Notes: generated by a model from the sequence alone, not told the origin. A DNA stretch of 64,000 bases from Dryococelus australis (GCA_029891345.1 CM056993.1:273266900-273330899), one strand, 5' to 3'; shown: positions 33,641 through 46,534, numbered from the stretch's first letter. Numbers and translations are program-made.

Positions 33641-35709
33641 GTGAGTTATTGCTGTCGTGCTTGGAGGTTTGATACATGTTTAGTCAAGATGTGTTAAGCT
33701 AGGGAAAAGGCACTAGTTTTCGGAGCCCACGAATCAACACTTTTTTAATTCATTCATGAATCGCCATTTGAAATTATAGGTTTAGGTAAAAACTCGTTGG
33801 TTAGTTGGCGTGTTAAGATAAATTTCGAATTACTTATCTGCTTGTTCATATTTTGAATAGAGACACATAGGGTTTTAGCACGATTGCATAACGATCCATA
33901 TGATTGAGACAAAGTGAAGTAATGTTTTGCATGTTATTGTATCGCACAAGCCTTTGGTGTCTGTCTGTAGTTGCCCTCGTGCGAGGTTAGATTATTTTAG
34001 TTCATTTTAATTCACATTTTAAAGTGTTAATTTTTGTATGCTACAGCTTTGTATGCTACTTACTCGCCGCCCGCATAATTAATTGTGTAATTTTTGGAGT
34101 TACCATAAGTAATGAAGGTGTTAAGTAAGGTTAAGTACAGCCTTCTATTTACTGCAACTTTAGATGTATAATGCAGTTTTACTTGTAATAATTTGCTCAC
34201 TTCTAATCGTGTTGTCAAGTTTAAAGGTAACTTAGGTGCTTTTGATGTGGAATCTTTGTAGTGTAGATGCGTCTATTCTGCACCAGATGAGTGGATGGGC
34301 CTGAGGTGAAACACTGTTGGTGTCTGTTAATATTGATTCACCGACCTGCTAGCTCAAAAATATATTTACCAAAACAGTTTCTTTTTAGTTTTGGGGTCAG
34401 TTTTAAATATTATAAGGTTATTTTAATATTTGGTATGCTTAATTGTACGCTATCATCCTTTCATTGAATGAATTACACCCTATACATGGATAACCTGTAA
34501 ATGTCTGTGATACATACAATGTCTGATTATACGAGCTCAACTTGTTATTAAATGCATTGTGCCTTTGCATATGTTTAGTATAAATGTTGTTTACATGGTA
34601 TTATACTGGTTTTTTTGTAACTTCAATTTTGTCCAACATTGTATTGTTTCTGAGAACTTTTTAACAACTATTGATTTTTGACTTCCTCAATAAAAAGGAA
34701 ATTATGTTGAATTGTCTGGATACTACTTTGTGCCCCGGCACAATATCATGCATGATAAACATCTTTTTGAGACCGATCTATCTTAAAGCATACTACCTAG
34801 ACTACAGTGCGGCCCTGCATTGAGTCTTGTCACAGATCTCCCATCAATGAAATGATAGGGCAACCGCTGAAAGTCCCATAGGTACACACAGCACTACGAG
34901 AACACTTCACGCCAGTTGAGAGCCCTGCGCATACAGGCGATGGCACACTTGTGCGTGGTAGTGTCGCCCTAATAGCTGAGCCTAAAACATTTTCGGATAG
35001 GCGGACCCCTTGAACCCCCTGTCGTTTGAAACTGTCGGGTAATTTGTTTAAATTCAAGTTCAAACTATTGAAACACTTTTTGCCTATGAGGCCATACAAA
35101 GATTTCTTAATGTGAAATATGTTACCGTTATGAAAAAATTGTTATGGTTAGATCGCTTGCAAGGAAAACTGAGAGGTAACTTTGTTTCAGCAAACGAAAT
35201 ATTTGTTTCTATAGAGCTAAAAATATATTTTGTTGCTCCAATTTTTTTCATTTTTTTTTTTTCATGTAACAAAATAAAAGCTTAAATTAACGAAACCTCT
35301 GTGTTGGACCAAAAGTTGTTAGAATGTCAACAAAATATTTAGTTGAATCTACTGAATATATTGGTTTGGCTACTCATTTGATTGCCTTATCTAAAATACA
35401 GTTGGAGGAATTGTTTGTATTTTTGTGACAGTTATAATAGCAACCGTTTTTGTCAGTGCATTTATTGATGCTTAAACCTGGTATCAACATCCTATTAAAA
35501 CGTGTTGAAAAGGAAACTAAAAAGTAAAGCTGTAAAACTTCACTGTTAAAATTTTCTGTATATTTACGTAAACTTTTACGGAGATGTAGAGTTAATTTAC
35601 AGAAAGTCACTCCATAACGACGAATAACGGAAATGAGCTCCATCAATATAAAATACAGAAGCTCTTCGTATTCTTATGGCTTCGATTTCGAGACACGAAC
35701 AATGTAGGT
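33641..35709. other. AT-rich DNA, possible intron
   Basis: No coding block seen. An AATAAA at about 34689 could be a polyadenylation signal. A GC-richer stretch at 34800-35050 has no recognised content. Confidence 0.35.
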
Positions 35710-36540
35710 GACACCTAATGCGTATAAAATGCCATCTTCACAATACTACTTGGTGTAAAATAGTAGTAGGTGAGTGGTGAACCACTCATGGAGTGCCAAT
35801 TCGTTGTTTCATGTTCAAACTCCACCACAGGACAAAACAAAAACAAAAAAAAAAATTGTAACTTCGTTTTTATAAATCGCAAATATAGATGGCGTTCTAA
35901 CACGTCTTTTCCTTAAAATCCATATTTATGAAATTCTTCCTGTGAAGGTGTGGTAAGTGTGTGGTTCGAGTTATTGATTGTTAATTTTTCGATTCGTGTT
36001 CAAATACTACTACAGGATAAAATATTGACACTTTTTTTCTATGTTATACGCAGTGAAATACATTACGAAGATGAAATTCCTTTTCCTACCCCTTTTTGTA
36101 AACCTGAAATAGAAAACAAAATCGCAACACACTAAAACACTAAGAGGTACATGACTCATTGTACATAAATGCCGTATTTACAATACTGTTTACTGTTGAA
36201 GCATAGTAGGTGAGTGGCACGCCCTGCCATCATAGCTCAGGGGTAGAGTGGCCGACGTGTAGTCGGAGGGTCGTGGGTTCGCGCCCCGGTGCCTCCGACG
36301 TAGCAGATGCTCAGCTCGATTGTCGCACTGGGAATTCGTCAACAAGTCGGTCTCACTAGAGCTTCGTCAACGTCAAAAATGTCACAACAACGTCAAATGA
36401 AGGTTAAAAAAAAAAAGTGGCTAATGTGTTCGACTATCAAAATTTTTTCCAAGTTCAAATCCCGGCACCGTGCAAATTTATTTTAAATTTTTATAGCCAT
36501 TTTTAAACAGAGTGAATCACCCACATAACGAAAGAAAAAC
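35710..36540 (+). repeat. Tandem degenerate tRNA-like units
   Basis: Three units share TAGTAGGTGAGTGG or a variant and, about 45 bases later, a B-box-like GTTCAAAYNCC (35750-35825, 35945-36010, 36205 plus 36440-36475). The third is split by the SINE at 36228-36418. Confidence 0.45.
36228..36418 (+). mobile_element. tRNA-derived SINE with A tail
   Basis: CATAGCTCAGGGGTAGAGTG (A box) and GTGGGTTCGCGCCCCGG (B box) are followed by ~110 bases of unrelated body and an A(11) tail. The body with CGTCAACGTC repeats and the tail exclude a plain tRNA gene. Confidence 0.6.
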
Positions 36541-37492
36541 TTCTTCCGTTGCCCGTCGCAAAGAGCAGATTTAAACAAATAAACTTGCAAGTTGGTGGAC
36601 ACGCTCCATGAATTCACGGAAGTTAGTGTGAAATTTACGACGAGAAGGTCACTGAAAAAATACGAAGATACCGAAATTTAACGCAGATATCGTAATGATT
36701 TGTTACCGCTATTATACGTAATTTTACGGACATTTTTTCTAACAGTGGTGGAATATTTATTTGCGCACGTTGTCCGTTATTCAAACAGTATATATTTAAA
36801 AGCATTCCCTTTTCCCCCGTATATGCCTTGGCTGTGGTTGTTCGAGCGAGCGATCTAGGTTTCAACCTCCGAGAGGCTTCCAATTTTTTTTATAACAAAC
36901 GAAACTGTTTAATATACCTACGTAGGGACAAACAAATATTTGTTTGGGGAAATCAGACAAGAACCACAAAATAATTTGGTTTCAACAACAAAATATCTCA
37001 TTGCCCCTATGTAAAAATTTACTTGGTTGCACCAAACAAACTTTGTTTGATTCAACGATACCTATTTCTTAGGCCGTGTCCGAAATGGCAGATTTTGTTG
37101 ACAAATTGAACACGTGATCCGATTTTGTATACAAAAATGATAAAGTATTTGGTAATTTATTATTTCGTATTTTGTATCTAGCGGATGGTAGCAAAAATAC
37201 AAAATGACAAAACCAGCGCCATGTTAGTTTTGACCCTCAAAATACAGATGCGAATACGTAATATAAACTTTTTTTTATAATAAATATGTGTTCATAAATT
37301 ACCCTAGACGTGTTTTAAAAACTAAGTAAGTGTTGTGCTATGTTTATATATTTCGCAGATTTTTTTAAGTCGTTATTTCATAAATAATTATTTTCGTATT
37401 TATTAACATATTCGCAGCATTTCATTAATGAATGTAGAAATATCACGTCCTTTTCACGAATTAAATGAAGATAACAATTATTTTCATTGTTA
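36541..37492. other. AT-rich intergenic, nothing recognised
   Basis: Only short frames without domains. Confidence 0.4.
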
Positions 37493-38240
37493 TGCCGGAA
37501 TCACATAGCTCCGACGCGCACGACACGACGGCCAACAGCCAATAAAATACAAGATAGATTGTCGTAAGCCCGACCGATTTTGTCCTCCGACCAGCAATTT
37601 TGGATTAGAAATGATTTATATTCTTCGTCGTGTCGTGCGGCACGTCGCACAGAATGTACAACCTTACAAAATGAAATTGTATTGCAAGCTTTCCCATCAA
37701 TGGTTAATACACAAGTTAAAAGAAAAAAGATTGAAAATTACTGTATCTAACTCTTAAAAATAATAATTTTACCTTTGTATGCATTAGTGATATCAATTTG
37801 TCACCATTATGTATTGCGAATTTCCTTCTTGTTCACCGCCTTTGAAAATAACGTAGCTTATAGGCCGTTCACGGTAAAGTGAGCACTTTTTGAAGCTGTT
37901 TCATCAGACATAATAACCAATAAATACATTTCCTTGTTGCCTTGGGATTTCTGTTTTGGGTATGGCGAATGTATAAACTGCTTTTATTACTCCCATGGCA
38001 GGGTTTTCATTAACAAGTGGTGGAACGATATAAACCGGTTGAAAGAAAAAAGTAACTAGGGCTTCAAAAGTGCTCACTTTACCGTGAACGGCCTATATCA
38101 GCGTCTTCTAAACAGTCAGGTTAAATGCCGAGAGCGTGGTGTCGGTCGTGCTGTAAATTCAAGTAGTCACATTGAAATGTGTCGTGGTTGCGTTTTTGGT
38201 CGTGTCGTGCTGTGTTGGTCGGGGCTATGTGATTCCGGCA
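37493..38240. mobile_element. Harbinger-type MITE (TTA-flanked, 748 bp)
   Basis: Ends TGCCGGAATCACATAG and its exact complement, flanked by TTA on both sides (37490-37492, 38241-38243). Subterminal CGACACGAC/GTCGTGTCG motifs occur on both sides. TWA-type duplication indicates PIF/Harbinger. It contains a MITE A copy. Confidence 0.8.
37861..38095. mobile_element. MITE family A, copy 3, nested
   Basis: Near-perfect inverted ends TAGGCCGTTCACGGTAAAG, flanked by TA, inside the TTA-flanked MITE. Best-preserved termini of the family in this window. Confidence 0.88.
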
Positions 38241-38889
38241 TTAATATTTAAAAGTACGTTGCCGCGAGTGCTAAACAATCGACCGTCGACAACGTCCGAA
38301 TTGAAACTTACGAAATGACAAATTACATAGTAACGATTTTTTTTTTCTACGACCTTAGTGAGTGCAAGGCAAGAAGTTTGTCGGCGGCTGGGAAGGGAAG
38401 GGTCGGTAAGGGAGGGGAAGGGTTTGTCTTCCGCGACGGGCCAGGCACTCAGGAGTTACTGCAGCTGAGCATTCATGTGACGGAGTTCTGGATGCTGTTT
38501 TGATTAACGACGGGCGCCTGGCGCAGTCAGCGACGGGCGAGCAACGATCTGGTTCTGTGACCTACTCGGCTCATATATAATCTCTGTGCTTGACAGCGTG
38601 CGGCACAACTGACGTGATCAAGTCGTTCTGTACGTTACTGTGATGGCAGCTGCTGTATGCATTTCTCGTGTATCGCGCGCTTTGCGTGAAGTGAAAATCT
38701 AGTCAGGACTGAACTTGAGCTGGGTCCAACCAGTGGCGCAGCAAAGCCCCCCTCCCCAAAATATAGTGAAGTGTTTTATCTATATTTAATTTTAGCCGCA
38801 GTCAACAATAATTAAATGCTTTTAATCGTTGCATAAACCCCACGTTATTTTCCCCCAATTCAATTCTCCATATAATTGAAACGAGAATT
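38241..38889. other. Intergenic with promoter-like stretch
   Basis: GC-richer 38380-38700 with a TATATAA at 38573 and, 69 bp on, a 19-codon Arg-rich frame from ATG 38642 (MAAAVCISRVSRALREVKI). Not supported as a gene. Confidence 0.25.
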
Positions 38890-39115
38890 TTTGGAGTGCT
38901 CATGGATAGCATTGGTAAGGCCCTGCTAAATTTTTCCTTTCAATTAATTTCTACTTTCCAGCCACTTTTTAATATAAACATTGCAATATGACTAATAAAC
39001 AAAGCGTATAAATTTCACCACTCTCAAAATTTAACGTCTGAGGCCGCAATAAAATATAGCTTTTAAGGGTTAGTGCTTTCGGTAGGACCTTAAAAAGTGC
39101 TAGCGTTGAGCGTGG
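38890..39115. mobile_element. MITE family A, copy 4, degenerate
   Basis: Interior (AATATAAACATTGCAATATG, TAAACAAAGCGTATAAATTT) matches copies 1 and 2, but both terminal repeats are mutated. Confidence 0.65.
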
Positions 39116-39810
39116 CGTAAGCCTCTGAAATACACTAGTCCAGTTTGCAAGTGTGCTGTGAAAATGAAGCCTTTCCTTTCCACTTCTTACTGTGGTCGCT
39201 GAAACGTGTTTGTTACACTGTATGTAATTGCCATGGAGTATTTTTGTTTGCAAGTGAGCGCGTTGGACTGAACAGGCAGTAAGTAATATGTGTGACAAAA
39301 AGGCCAGAAAATAATTAGTTTTAATATTTTAGTAGATGCCGAAAGCTAGAAGAAAGATTTTTTTTTTTTTTTTTTTAGTTTTGGCACAGTTTTTAACTGT
39401 GACACTATTTATACATGATCATTTATTTCCAATGCCTATTTCTAATGACGTACTAAAACTGATTGAATGTTACTCGGGAATCCAGGAGTGCATATTTAAT
39501 CTAGTAAGCTATTAAAATATCTGCGTGCTTCTAGATTACCAACTACGAAATGTAATAAAACATATTTCACCACGAAGAAAATATGTTCGAGTACGAAATA
39601 ACTTATCAATGTTTCATTGCTCATTTTACTGAACTTATCAGTAATGTCGCACACCCCCCCCCCCCCCTTTTTTTTTCTCAAGCAAAACTTAAAGTAGACA
39701 ATTGCAGATTATTTTTGCATTTGTGCTTCGAGAATTATCATGCTTCTCTGTTTGTGTACGTTCTACATTAGGCCCTAAACATCTATTTTCCCAATAAGGT
39801 AACTTGGCTA
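39116..39810. other. Intergenic, homopolymer tracts
   Basis: T(18) tract at 39359-39376 and a C(13)T(9) run at 39653-39675. No gene. Confidence 0.4.
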
Positions 39811-40260
39811 TAGTCCATTCCCGATTGGAAGCGACTTATGGAAATCAACCTTTGAAACAACAGGCATAACATGTCAACTTGTTTTTTCAATAACATGTAT
39901 TCCACAAATATATAACACTGTGGTTAACTTTATTAGAGTACTGTATTATTGAATAAATGAAACTTTACCTTGATATCTTCTATAACTTGTAATATTTCTT
40001 CCTTTTTAAACATGAATTAACAACAGCGAGAAATAGTTCACAGTTAAAATATTATTTTAACCTAGTTTTTAAGTATACTATTTTTAATTAAACGGTGCCT
40101 ATTGAAATATTTAAATATTTAGGTAGCCCCGATGGCAAACATATATAATTTTTACAGTTTAAAATAACAGCGGGAAATATCGTGAGTAGGCCGTAATGAT
40201 ACGGTGTTGTTTTATCGAGCGAGAGCAATTTCGAAGCAACTGTCTGCTGAGCGAGCTTTG

Positions 40261-40331
<71 letters not shown>

Positions 40332-41750
40332 GTCTTTCTATCTTTCATACTCGGGAAGTTTCACTACGCTATTATGCGAAAATAATTGTACACGTTTTCA
40401 ATCGTAGCATATTTCATACTTATTACAGCAAAATAACGATTTTTGAATTTGTAATTTACAACTGAAAAGAGATTTTAATGTTTGAATACTTATTTTAATA
40501 TATTTAGATATGATGGCAGGGCAGAAACAAAGTGAAGTTGGCAGACGTGGCGAGCCGTGACATGGCGTGCTGCTGTTTTACCAAACGAAGTGTAAATTAT
40601 ACTTACTCCGAAAAATACTTGAAATTACCACATCATGTTTGTAGACTTTTTTTTTTTTTAACCTACCTAAGCAAGTTACGATGTTGTTATAAATCTGTGT
40701 TTCCGCGGCAGTAATAAATGTACTGTTACGGTGTGTTTTGTTAACCGCTGCGTGTGAAATAGCGTGGCGTGGCTGTATGGTGATAGTTACGCTGGATCTG
40801 TGTGTGCGTGATTTCAAATATTTGATGTGAACTATTCATACGTTGTAAATGTGAACAGTTTTATGACGAAGTTATTTATTTACATCCACGTATGTTTATT
40901 TATCACAACTTTGTACCTTTGCCCTGTGTGTTTGAAACACAGTCGTGTAACGCGATTTACCTCCAATCCCAACAAAATAATCAAGCCCAGCCCCAATAAA
41001 TTTCAATAAACCTAATACACAGTAAGTAGCAATACATATAAATATGAGTGGAATAAAAGTTACGGTAGGCTTATTTGAGTGCATGTTCACCGCTATATTT
41101 TAAGTTACTATAACAAGAAATGAGCGACACGAGTTGCGTGCTTGATTTTAATGTCGCTTTTTGGTTGGACTGTCAATCCCTTCGTTATTCGAATTGAGGC
41201 CGTCCTTTTAAAGAAATAACCTAACACATATCAATAACAAAAAGTTAAATACTATAGTTCATTACCCCGCAGTTGCAACAGTGTTTAACACAGTCGTGGC
41301 AAAATATTAACGTGCGTTACGTGTAATGTGCTATGTCGTGGAAAACACATATGTTAATGTAACGTAACCGTAAGAACTATTGTTAATTCAGGCATTTTTA
41401 AAATGTCATAAAGCTGACCTAAATAATGTTATAGGCCAAAACTGAACATTCGTACGAAATGGTTTTTGAAATAGACCTAAGACAGAATTCTTTGATAAGC
41501 TGTAAACAGTAAATAACACATTTGACAGGTATGAAAATAGAAGTCACATTTCAATGTTTATTTTTCGGTATAGCGAAAGTATACGAACACGCGTACACAC
41601 ACAATTGCATGTAAACATTGATTTTGACAGATGCTATATGGCAATCACATGACAATGTTTGTTTACGTTTGGCGGAAGGATACGAAATGGGCATGCGAGT
41701 AGATATTTAGCAGGGCTCCGATAAAATTGCTTCCAATGGGGAATGGACTA
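39811..41750. mobile_element. Long non-autonomous TA-flanked element (1.94 kb)
   Basis: Ends TAGTCCATTCCC ... ATTGGAAGC and complement, flanked by TA on both sides (39809-39810, 41751-41752). Its right subterminal TAGATATTTAGCAGGGCT parallels TAGACCTTAAGCAGGGCT of MITE B at 47.48 kb, tying it to the same lineage. No transposase frame. Contains a (TC)n tract at 40264-40328. Confidence 0.65.
40264..40328. repeat. (TC)n microsatellite
   Basis: About 32 uninterrupted CT dinucleotides. Any frame through it is low complexity. Confidence 0.95.
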
Positions 41751-42058
41751 TAGTTTGCTCGTATACATAACACATTCGCTAATGGATTATTTTAGGGCGC
41801 TTTTGGCAAAAATATTGGTTGTATGTTTTAACATTTGGAAATTTCAGTGCGCATCTTGATAATGTCCATATAGTTGAATTTTAAGTAATAAAGTTATGAC
41901 ATTTTCCATGAAACCGTAAATATTTTCTTCGACAGATTTGTTTATATTTTGCACTTGAAATTAAGTATTCACTGCATTAAAATTTCCTTCAGAATGATTA
42001 CTATAATCTTGTGTATTATTTTGAATTTGAAAGTAATTTTAAGAAGGTACATTATATA

Positions 42059-44172
42059 CAGTTTCTACCTAAAGTTTAAGACCACCATCTCTTTTCACAA
42101 AATGAGTCTTTGGCCTTAAAATTTTGATGAATTTTCTTATTGTTTAGTGTATAAATGACTTATTTTAACTTAAAAACATTTAAATATTCCAACCCTTCAC
42201 TAAGTTACGATTTTGTAAATAAAAGTAAATAAGGAAAAACAATACATTTTTTATTTAATATAATACTACACATTAAATTCTACTTGCTGTATATCATTAA
42301 TTATTTTACACAACATGTATTACACTACAAGGAAATTATGGCTTAGACTGTAGCAATGGGCTAACCGCGAAAGCTTAGTTTTTTGGCCGATTTACAAGTG
42401 TATATTATCGTAAGAAAAATAAATTCAACCTTACCAAAAGTTTAAGACCACCCAGTCAGAAACATGAACATTTATTGGTGTAAATAGTTTTTTTAACATC
42501 CGAGCCAGCAAGGTCGGTCCTGGAGCACGACGTAGTACACAATTTTTTCACTAAGTAGCACTGTTGTATCATTTCATGGCGGCCTTGTTGTTACAGACGT
42601 CAGTGCAGTGGAACTGTTTATGTTCGTGTTTACAGTTTGTCGCAACACTTTCTAGTAAAATGGGCTAATTAAGTGTCTCGAGTAAAATAAAGTGGCTAGT
42701 GATTGGCATGTTTAAATATAACAAGAGTCAAAAAGAAATAGTTATTGTATTGAATATCAGTAAAACATGTGCAGCACAAACAGTAGCCAAATACCGGGAG
42801 AGCGGTGAGATGCACTATCGACGTCATAGTGGTCGACCGAAGGCAACGTCACCTAGGGATGACCATGTCCTTGCAAGACTCGCCTACAGAATCGGAATGC
42901 ATCTGTGCTAGTACTGATAACACAACTACAAGAGATATGCGGCAAGAAGGTGCCAGCAATGACGGTATCTCGTCGATTGCGAACGCAGAGACTGCATTCA
43001 TACATGGCAGTAAGAAAACCGCTATAAACAGTTGTGTCCAGGAAAAACAGACGGATCTGGTGCCACCAGAAGAGAAATTGGAGGATGGAGAGATGGGTAA
43101 AGGTGCTGTTCAGCGACGAGTGCCGCTTCGAACTCTATTCACGACGCCGTATTTGTGTTCGCCGTACACCCACCGAGAAGTTTCTTCCTGAGTGCCTCTC
43201 TTCTGCTGTGCAACAATGAGGTGGTTCAGTCATGGCGTGGGTCTGCATATCCATGCAAGGGACAGGCTTCATTCGGTTTACTGACGGTTTTATGGTTCTA
43301 AAGAATACATCGAAACTATGCTTCTCTCTGCGCACAAACTTCATGGAGGATATAATATGTTTCAGCAAGACAATGCTCCTTCTCACCTATCCCGTCTAAC
43401 AATGCAGTGGTTCGAGGAGGATGATATCCCACTTTTACAATGGCCAGCACGAAGCCCGGACTTAAATCCCATTGAGAATGTCTGGAATTATATTGGAGCC
43501 TAATTAGCAGCGTCGCAACCAAAAAACAAACACGATCTCAGATCCATGACCACAACAATTTGGTCAGACATTTCCATTGAATATTGCCAGAATCTCATCT
43601 GCAGCATGCCTACAAGAATAAAGATGTGCCTTAAAGCTGCAGGAGGTGTCATAGATTACTGAAAACATTTACAGAACTAATCCTATAAAAAGTTACATAG
43701 TGTAATTACAGTGGCGTGTATGCAGAAAATTTTCGTAATACACTGTTCGTGAATCTGATTGGGTAGTCACAAACTTTTGGTAGGAATGTATTTATTTTTT
43801 TCTACGATAATAAACAATTGCAAATTGGCCAAAATAATTGCTTTCACAGTTAGCTCATTCCTACAACTTAAGCCATAATTTCCTTGTAGTTTAATACATG
43901 TTGTGTAAAAGCATTAATGATATATAATAAGTAGAATTTGTTGTAGAGTATTATATTAAATGAAAAATGTATTGTTTTTCCTTACTTTATTGTCTTTACA
44001 AAATCGTAACTTAATGAAGAGTTGGAATATTTGCATGTTTTATGAACTAAAATATGTCATTTTATACGTTAAACAATGAAACAAGTAGCCCATGTTATTT
44101 GCATCAAAACATTAAGGTCAAAGACTCATTGTGTGAAAAGAGATGGTGGTCTTAAACTTTTGGTAGAAACTG
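42059..44172. mobile_element. Tc1-like transposon with IR/DR termini (2.1 kb)
   Basis: Flanked by TA (42057-42058, 44173-44174). Outer ends CAGTTTCTACC and GGTAGAAACTG. Each end is a ~400-bp inverted repeat (42059-42460, 43765-44172) with two direct copies of AGTTTAAGACCACC-like binding sites at its outer and inner borders, the IR/DR layout known from Sleeping-Beauty-type Tc1 elements. Encloses a broken transposase. Confidence 0.9.
42699..43503 (+). pseudogene. Tc1-like transposase, frameshifted
   Basis: The N-terminal part has paired helix-turn-helix features (YNKSQKEIVIVLNISKTCA, then the GRPKAT hook-like motif). The catalytic domain is spread over frames: first Asp in VLFSDECRFEL, second in MFQQDNAPSHLS, and SPDLNPIENVWNYIG with the Glu, i.e. 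a DD34E arrangement. A frameshift and stop at ~42910, further breaks to 43020, a TGA at ~43219 and loss of phase near 43300 disable it. Usual length ~340 residues. Confidence 0.85.
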
Positions 44173-44865
44173 TACTTGTGTTATAAACCCTCCGTTTATT
44201 GTTTTTATTTCGAACTTGATTTACAAGTTATTTTTGAATGCCCGATCATGAAACATTTGCTAACATATGATTTTAGGAAGATTTTGGAGAAGTTATTTGT
44301 AAAATATTTTCACTATTAATTATTCTATTTTAAAGAGATTTTCAATTTTCCGACTTCTGCAAAAGTTTTATATCATTTTAAGTAAAACCGTGTAAAATGA
44401 TAGATGAATTTGAGTTTTGCTGGCAAATAATTATCAGCATTCATCTAGCCTGTCAGTCTGTTGATCATTACACTGCGGACATAAATTTCATAGTCATGCT
44501 GCTCAAAGAACTTGTTTGTTCTACTTATTTATTTGGCAGGATATTAACAATTTTTAGACAATTTTCTCTTCGCGTTTAGCAAATAAAGATGCGTTTGCCG
44601 AGACATATTTTCTGTTTCCTTGAGTTTACTGGAATGAGACCTAGAAGTCTGGATTAATACTTTTCTTATTTTTTAATCATTAGCGCTTATATTAAACCTC
44701 TTTGGAATCATTCATAAAAAGTCATCCAATATTGTGCATCTGAACATGTCCAATCATTTATTAACTAATACCTGATGCGCTAGCAGGTTTAAAAAAAAAC
44801 CTTAAATTCCTTAATTAAAACATTTATAAATGTAATGATTTGTACAAACCCTTAAATATACATGA
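44173..44865. other. AT-rich intergenic, nothing recognised
   Basis: No repeats with clear ends or coding blocks. Confidence 0.4.
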
Positions 44866-46534
44866 AGATTCTCAATTTGACCGACAAACTTCTTGAGACG
44901 ATTCCTGATGTAAAAATAAGTAGAAAATATGCAGGACATGTACTAACTTTACTGAATATTAAGGGAGTTATAAGGCCTTGAAAAGTGATATTTTGAAATG
45001 TATTTTTGTAATATATCGGAAACAAAGCGAAATTAAATTATAATTCTCCGATAATTTTTCTGTGTTAATGGGATCTTCAACTTGCGAGCAAACACACATT
45101 AATACCTTTCCCCGTACATCAAATAACAGGGGTGGCCTACCTATTTTCCTTGGAAACTCTTTTACAGTGAGGAATTTCAAACATTTGATGATGAATTAGT
45201 GAGCAGAATGCCCTAAGTAACAAAATTTATCCTCTTGTCGCAACTGCCCAGGATCCACGGTTTACGTGTAAAACACGCACAAAGTTTCGTCTGCAGCGAG
45301 TCAGTGCCTAGCACATTAGCAATACTATCTGCATCTGCGTACAAACACTGTGTGTCCACTGCACAGACGGCTGCCTATTTGTTTCTGGCGACAGTTTGTA
45401 TGTATTCCTTGTATTGTATGCTTGAATGGTAATTTCGCAAATCGTAAAAGAAGTGAAATGAAATTACAATTCGTCTAATAATGTGTGATGTGACAGGGAA
45501 TGTCAACCTAAGAGCAAACACGTATTAATGCCTCCCATCCCCTGTAAAGAAGTTAACAGGGGTGGCCACGTGTTAGGCATCATCACAGGTGCTGACGATA
45601 TGTACGCATACCCTACCTTGTGTCAGTGCCTTTGTACAAGTACCTGTTAAATGTGCTGTCTACCTAGAAGGCATTATCACGCACCCCGTCACTTTTGCCT
45701 TCTGTTATCTTGAAAACGGTGGGTCCTAGGTTGAATAGGAACATTTCTCTTACGTAGGCGTTACTACTCAATAAACAATGTTCACAACGTTCACAATTGC
45801 TGACGGTAAAAACGTTGTATGCAACAAGAGGGTGGCCACCCCCGTTAACTTCTTTACAGGGGATGGGAGGCATTAATACGTGTTTGCTCTTAGGTTGACA
45901 TTCCCTGTCACATCACACATTATTAGACGAATTGTAATTTCATTTCACTTCTTTTACGATTTGCGAAATTACCATTCAAGCATACAATACAAGGAATACA
46001 TACAAACTGTCGCCAGAAACAAATAGGCAGCCGTCTGTGCAGTGGACACACAGTGTTTGTACGCAGATGCAGATAGTATTGCTAATGTGCTAGGCACTGA
46101 CTCGCTGCAGACGAAACTTTGTGCGTGTTTTACACGTAAACCGTGGATCCTGGGCAGTTGCGACAAGAGGATAAATTTTGTTACTTAGGGCATTCTGCTC
46201 ACTAATTCATCATCAAATGTTTGAAATTACTCACTGTAAAAGAGTTTCCAAGGAAAATAGGTAGGCCACCCCTGTTATTTGATGTACGGGGAAAGGTATT
46301 AATGTGTGTTTGCTCGCAAGTTGAAGATCCCATTAACACAGAAAAATTATCGGAGAATTGTAATTTAATTTCGCTTTGTTTCCGATATATTGCAAAAATA
46401 CATTTCAAAATATCACTCTTCATGGGCTTATAATGCCCTTAATATTCAGTTTAGGTAATATTCAGTTTATATTTTCTACTTATTTTTACATCAGAAACCA
46501 CCTCAAGAAGTCTGTCGGTCTAATTGAGATTCAA
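44866..46534. mobile_element. Foldback element with ~0.7-kb arms
   Basis: Left arm 44866-45569 and right arm 45831-46534 are inverted copies around a 261-bp spacer. The inner ~335 bp are almost identical: the 65-codon frames 45235-45432 (+) and 45969-46166 (-) translate identically. The outer parts differ by several percent and by a short indel near the outer edge. The spacer has no recognised content. No target duplication could be fixed. The frames inside are not considered genes. Confidence 0.85.

Noticed and set aside
36228..36301. tRNA gene
   Set aside because: A and B boxes are present, but no convincing acceptor stem closure, and it continues into a SINE body with an A tail.
40088..40465. 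Frames rich in Arg-Glu or Ser-Leu
   Set aside because: Translation of the (TC)n microsatellite, not protein coding.
44968..46433. Pairs of identical or nearly identical 65- and 70-codon frames
   Set aside because: They mirror each other because the DNA is an inverted repeat; no protein family recognised.
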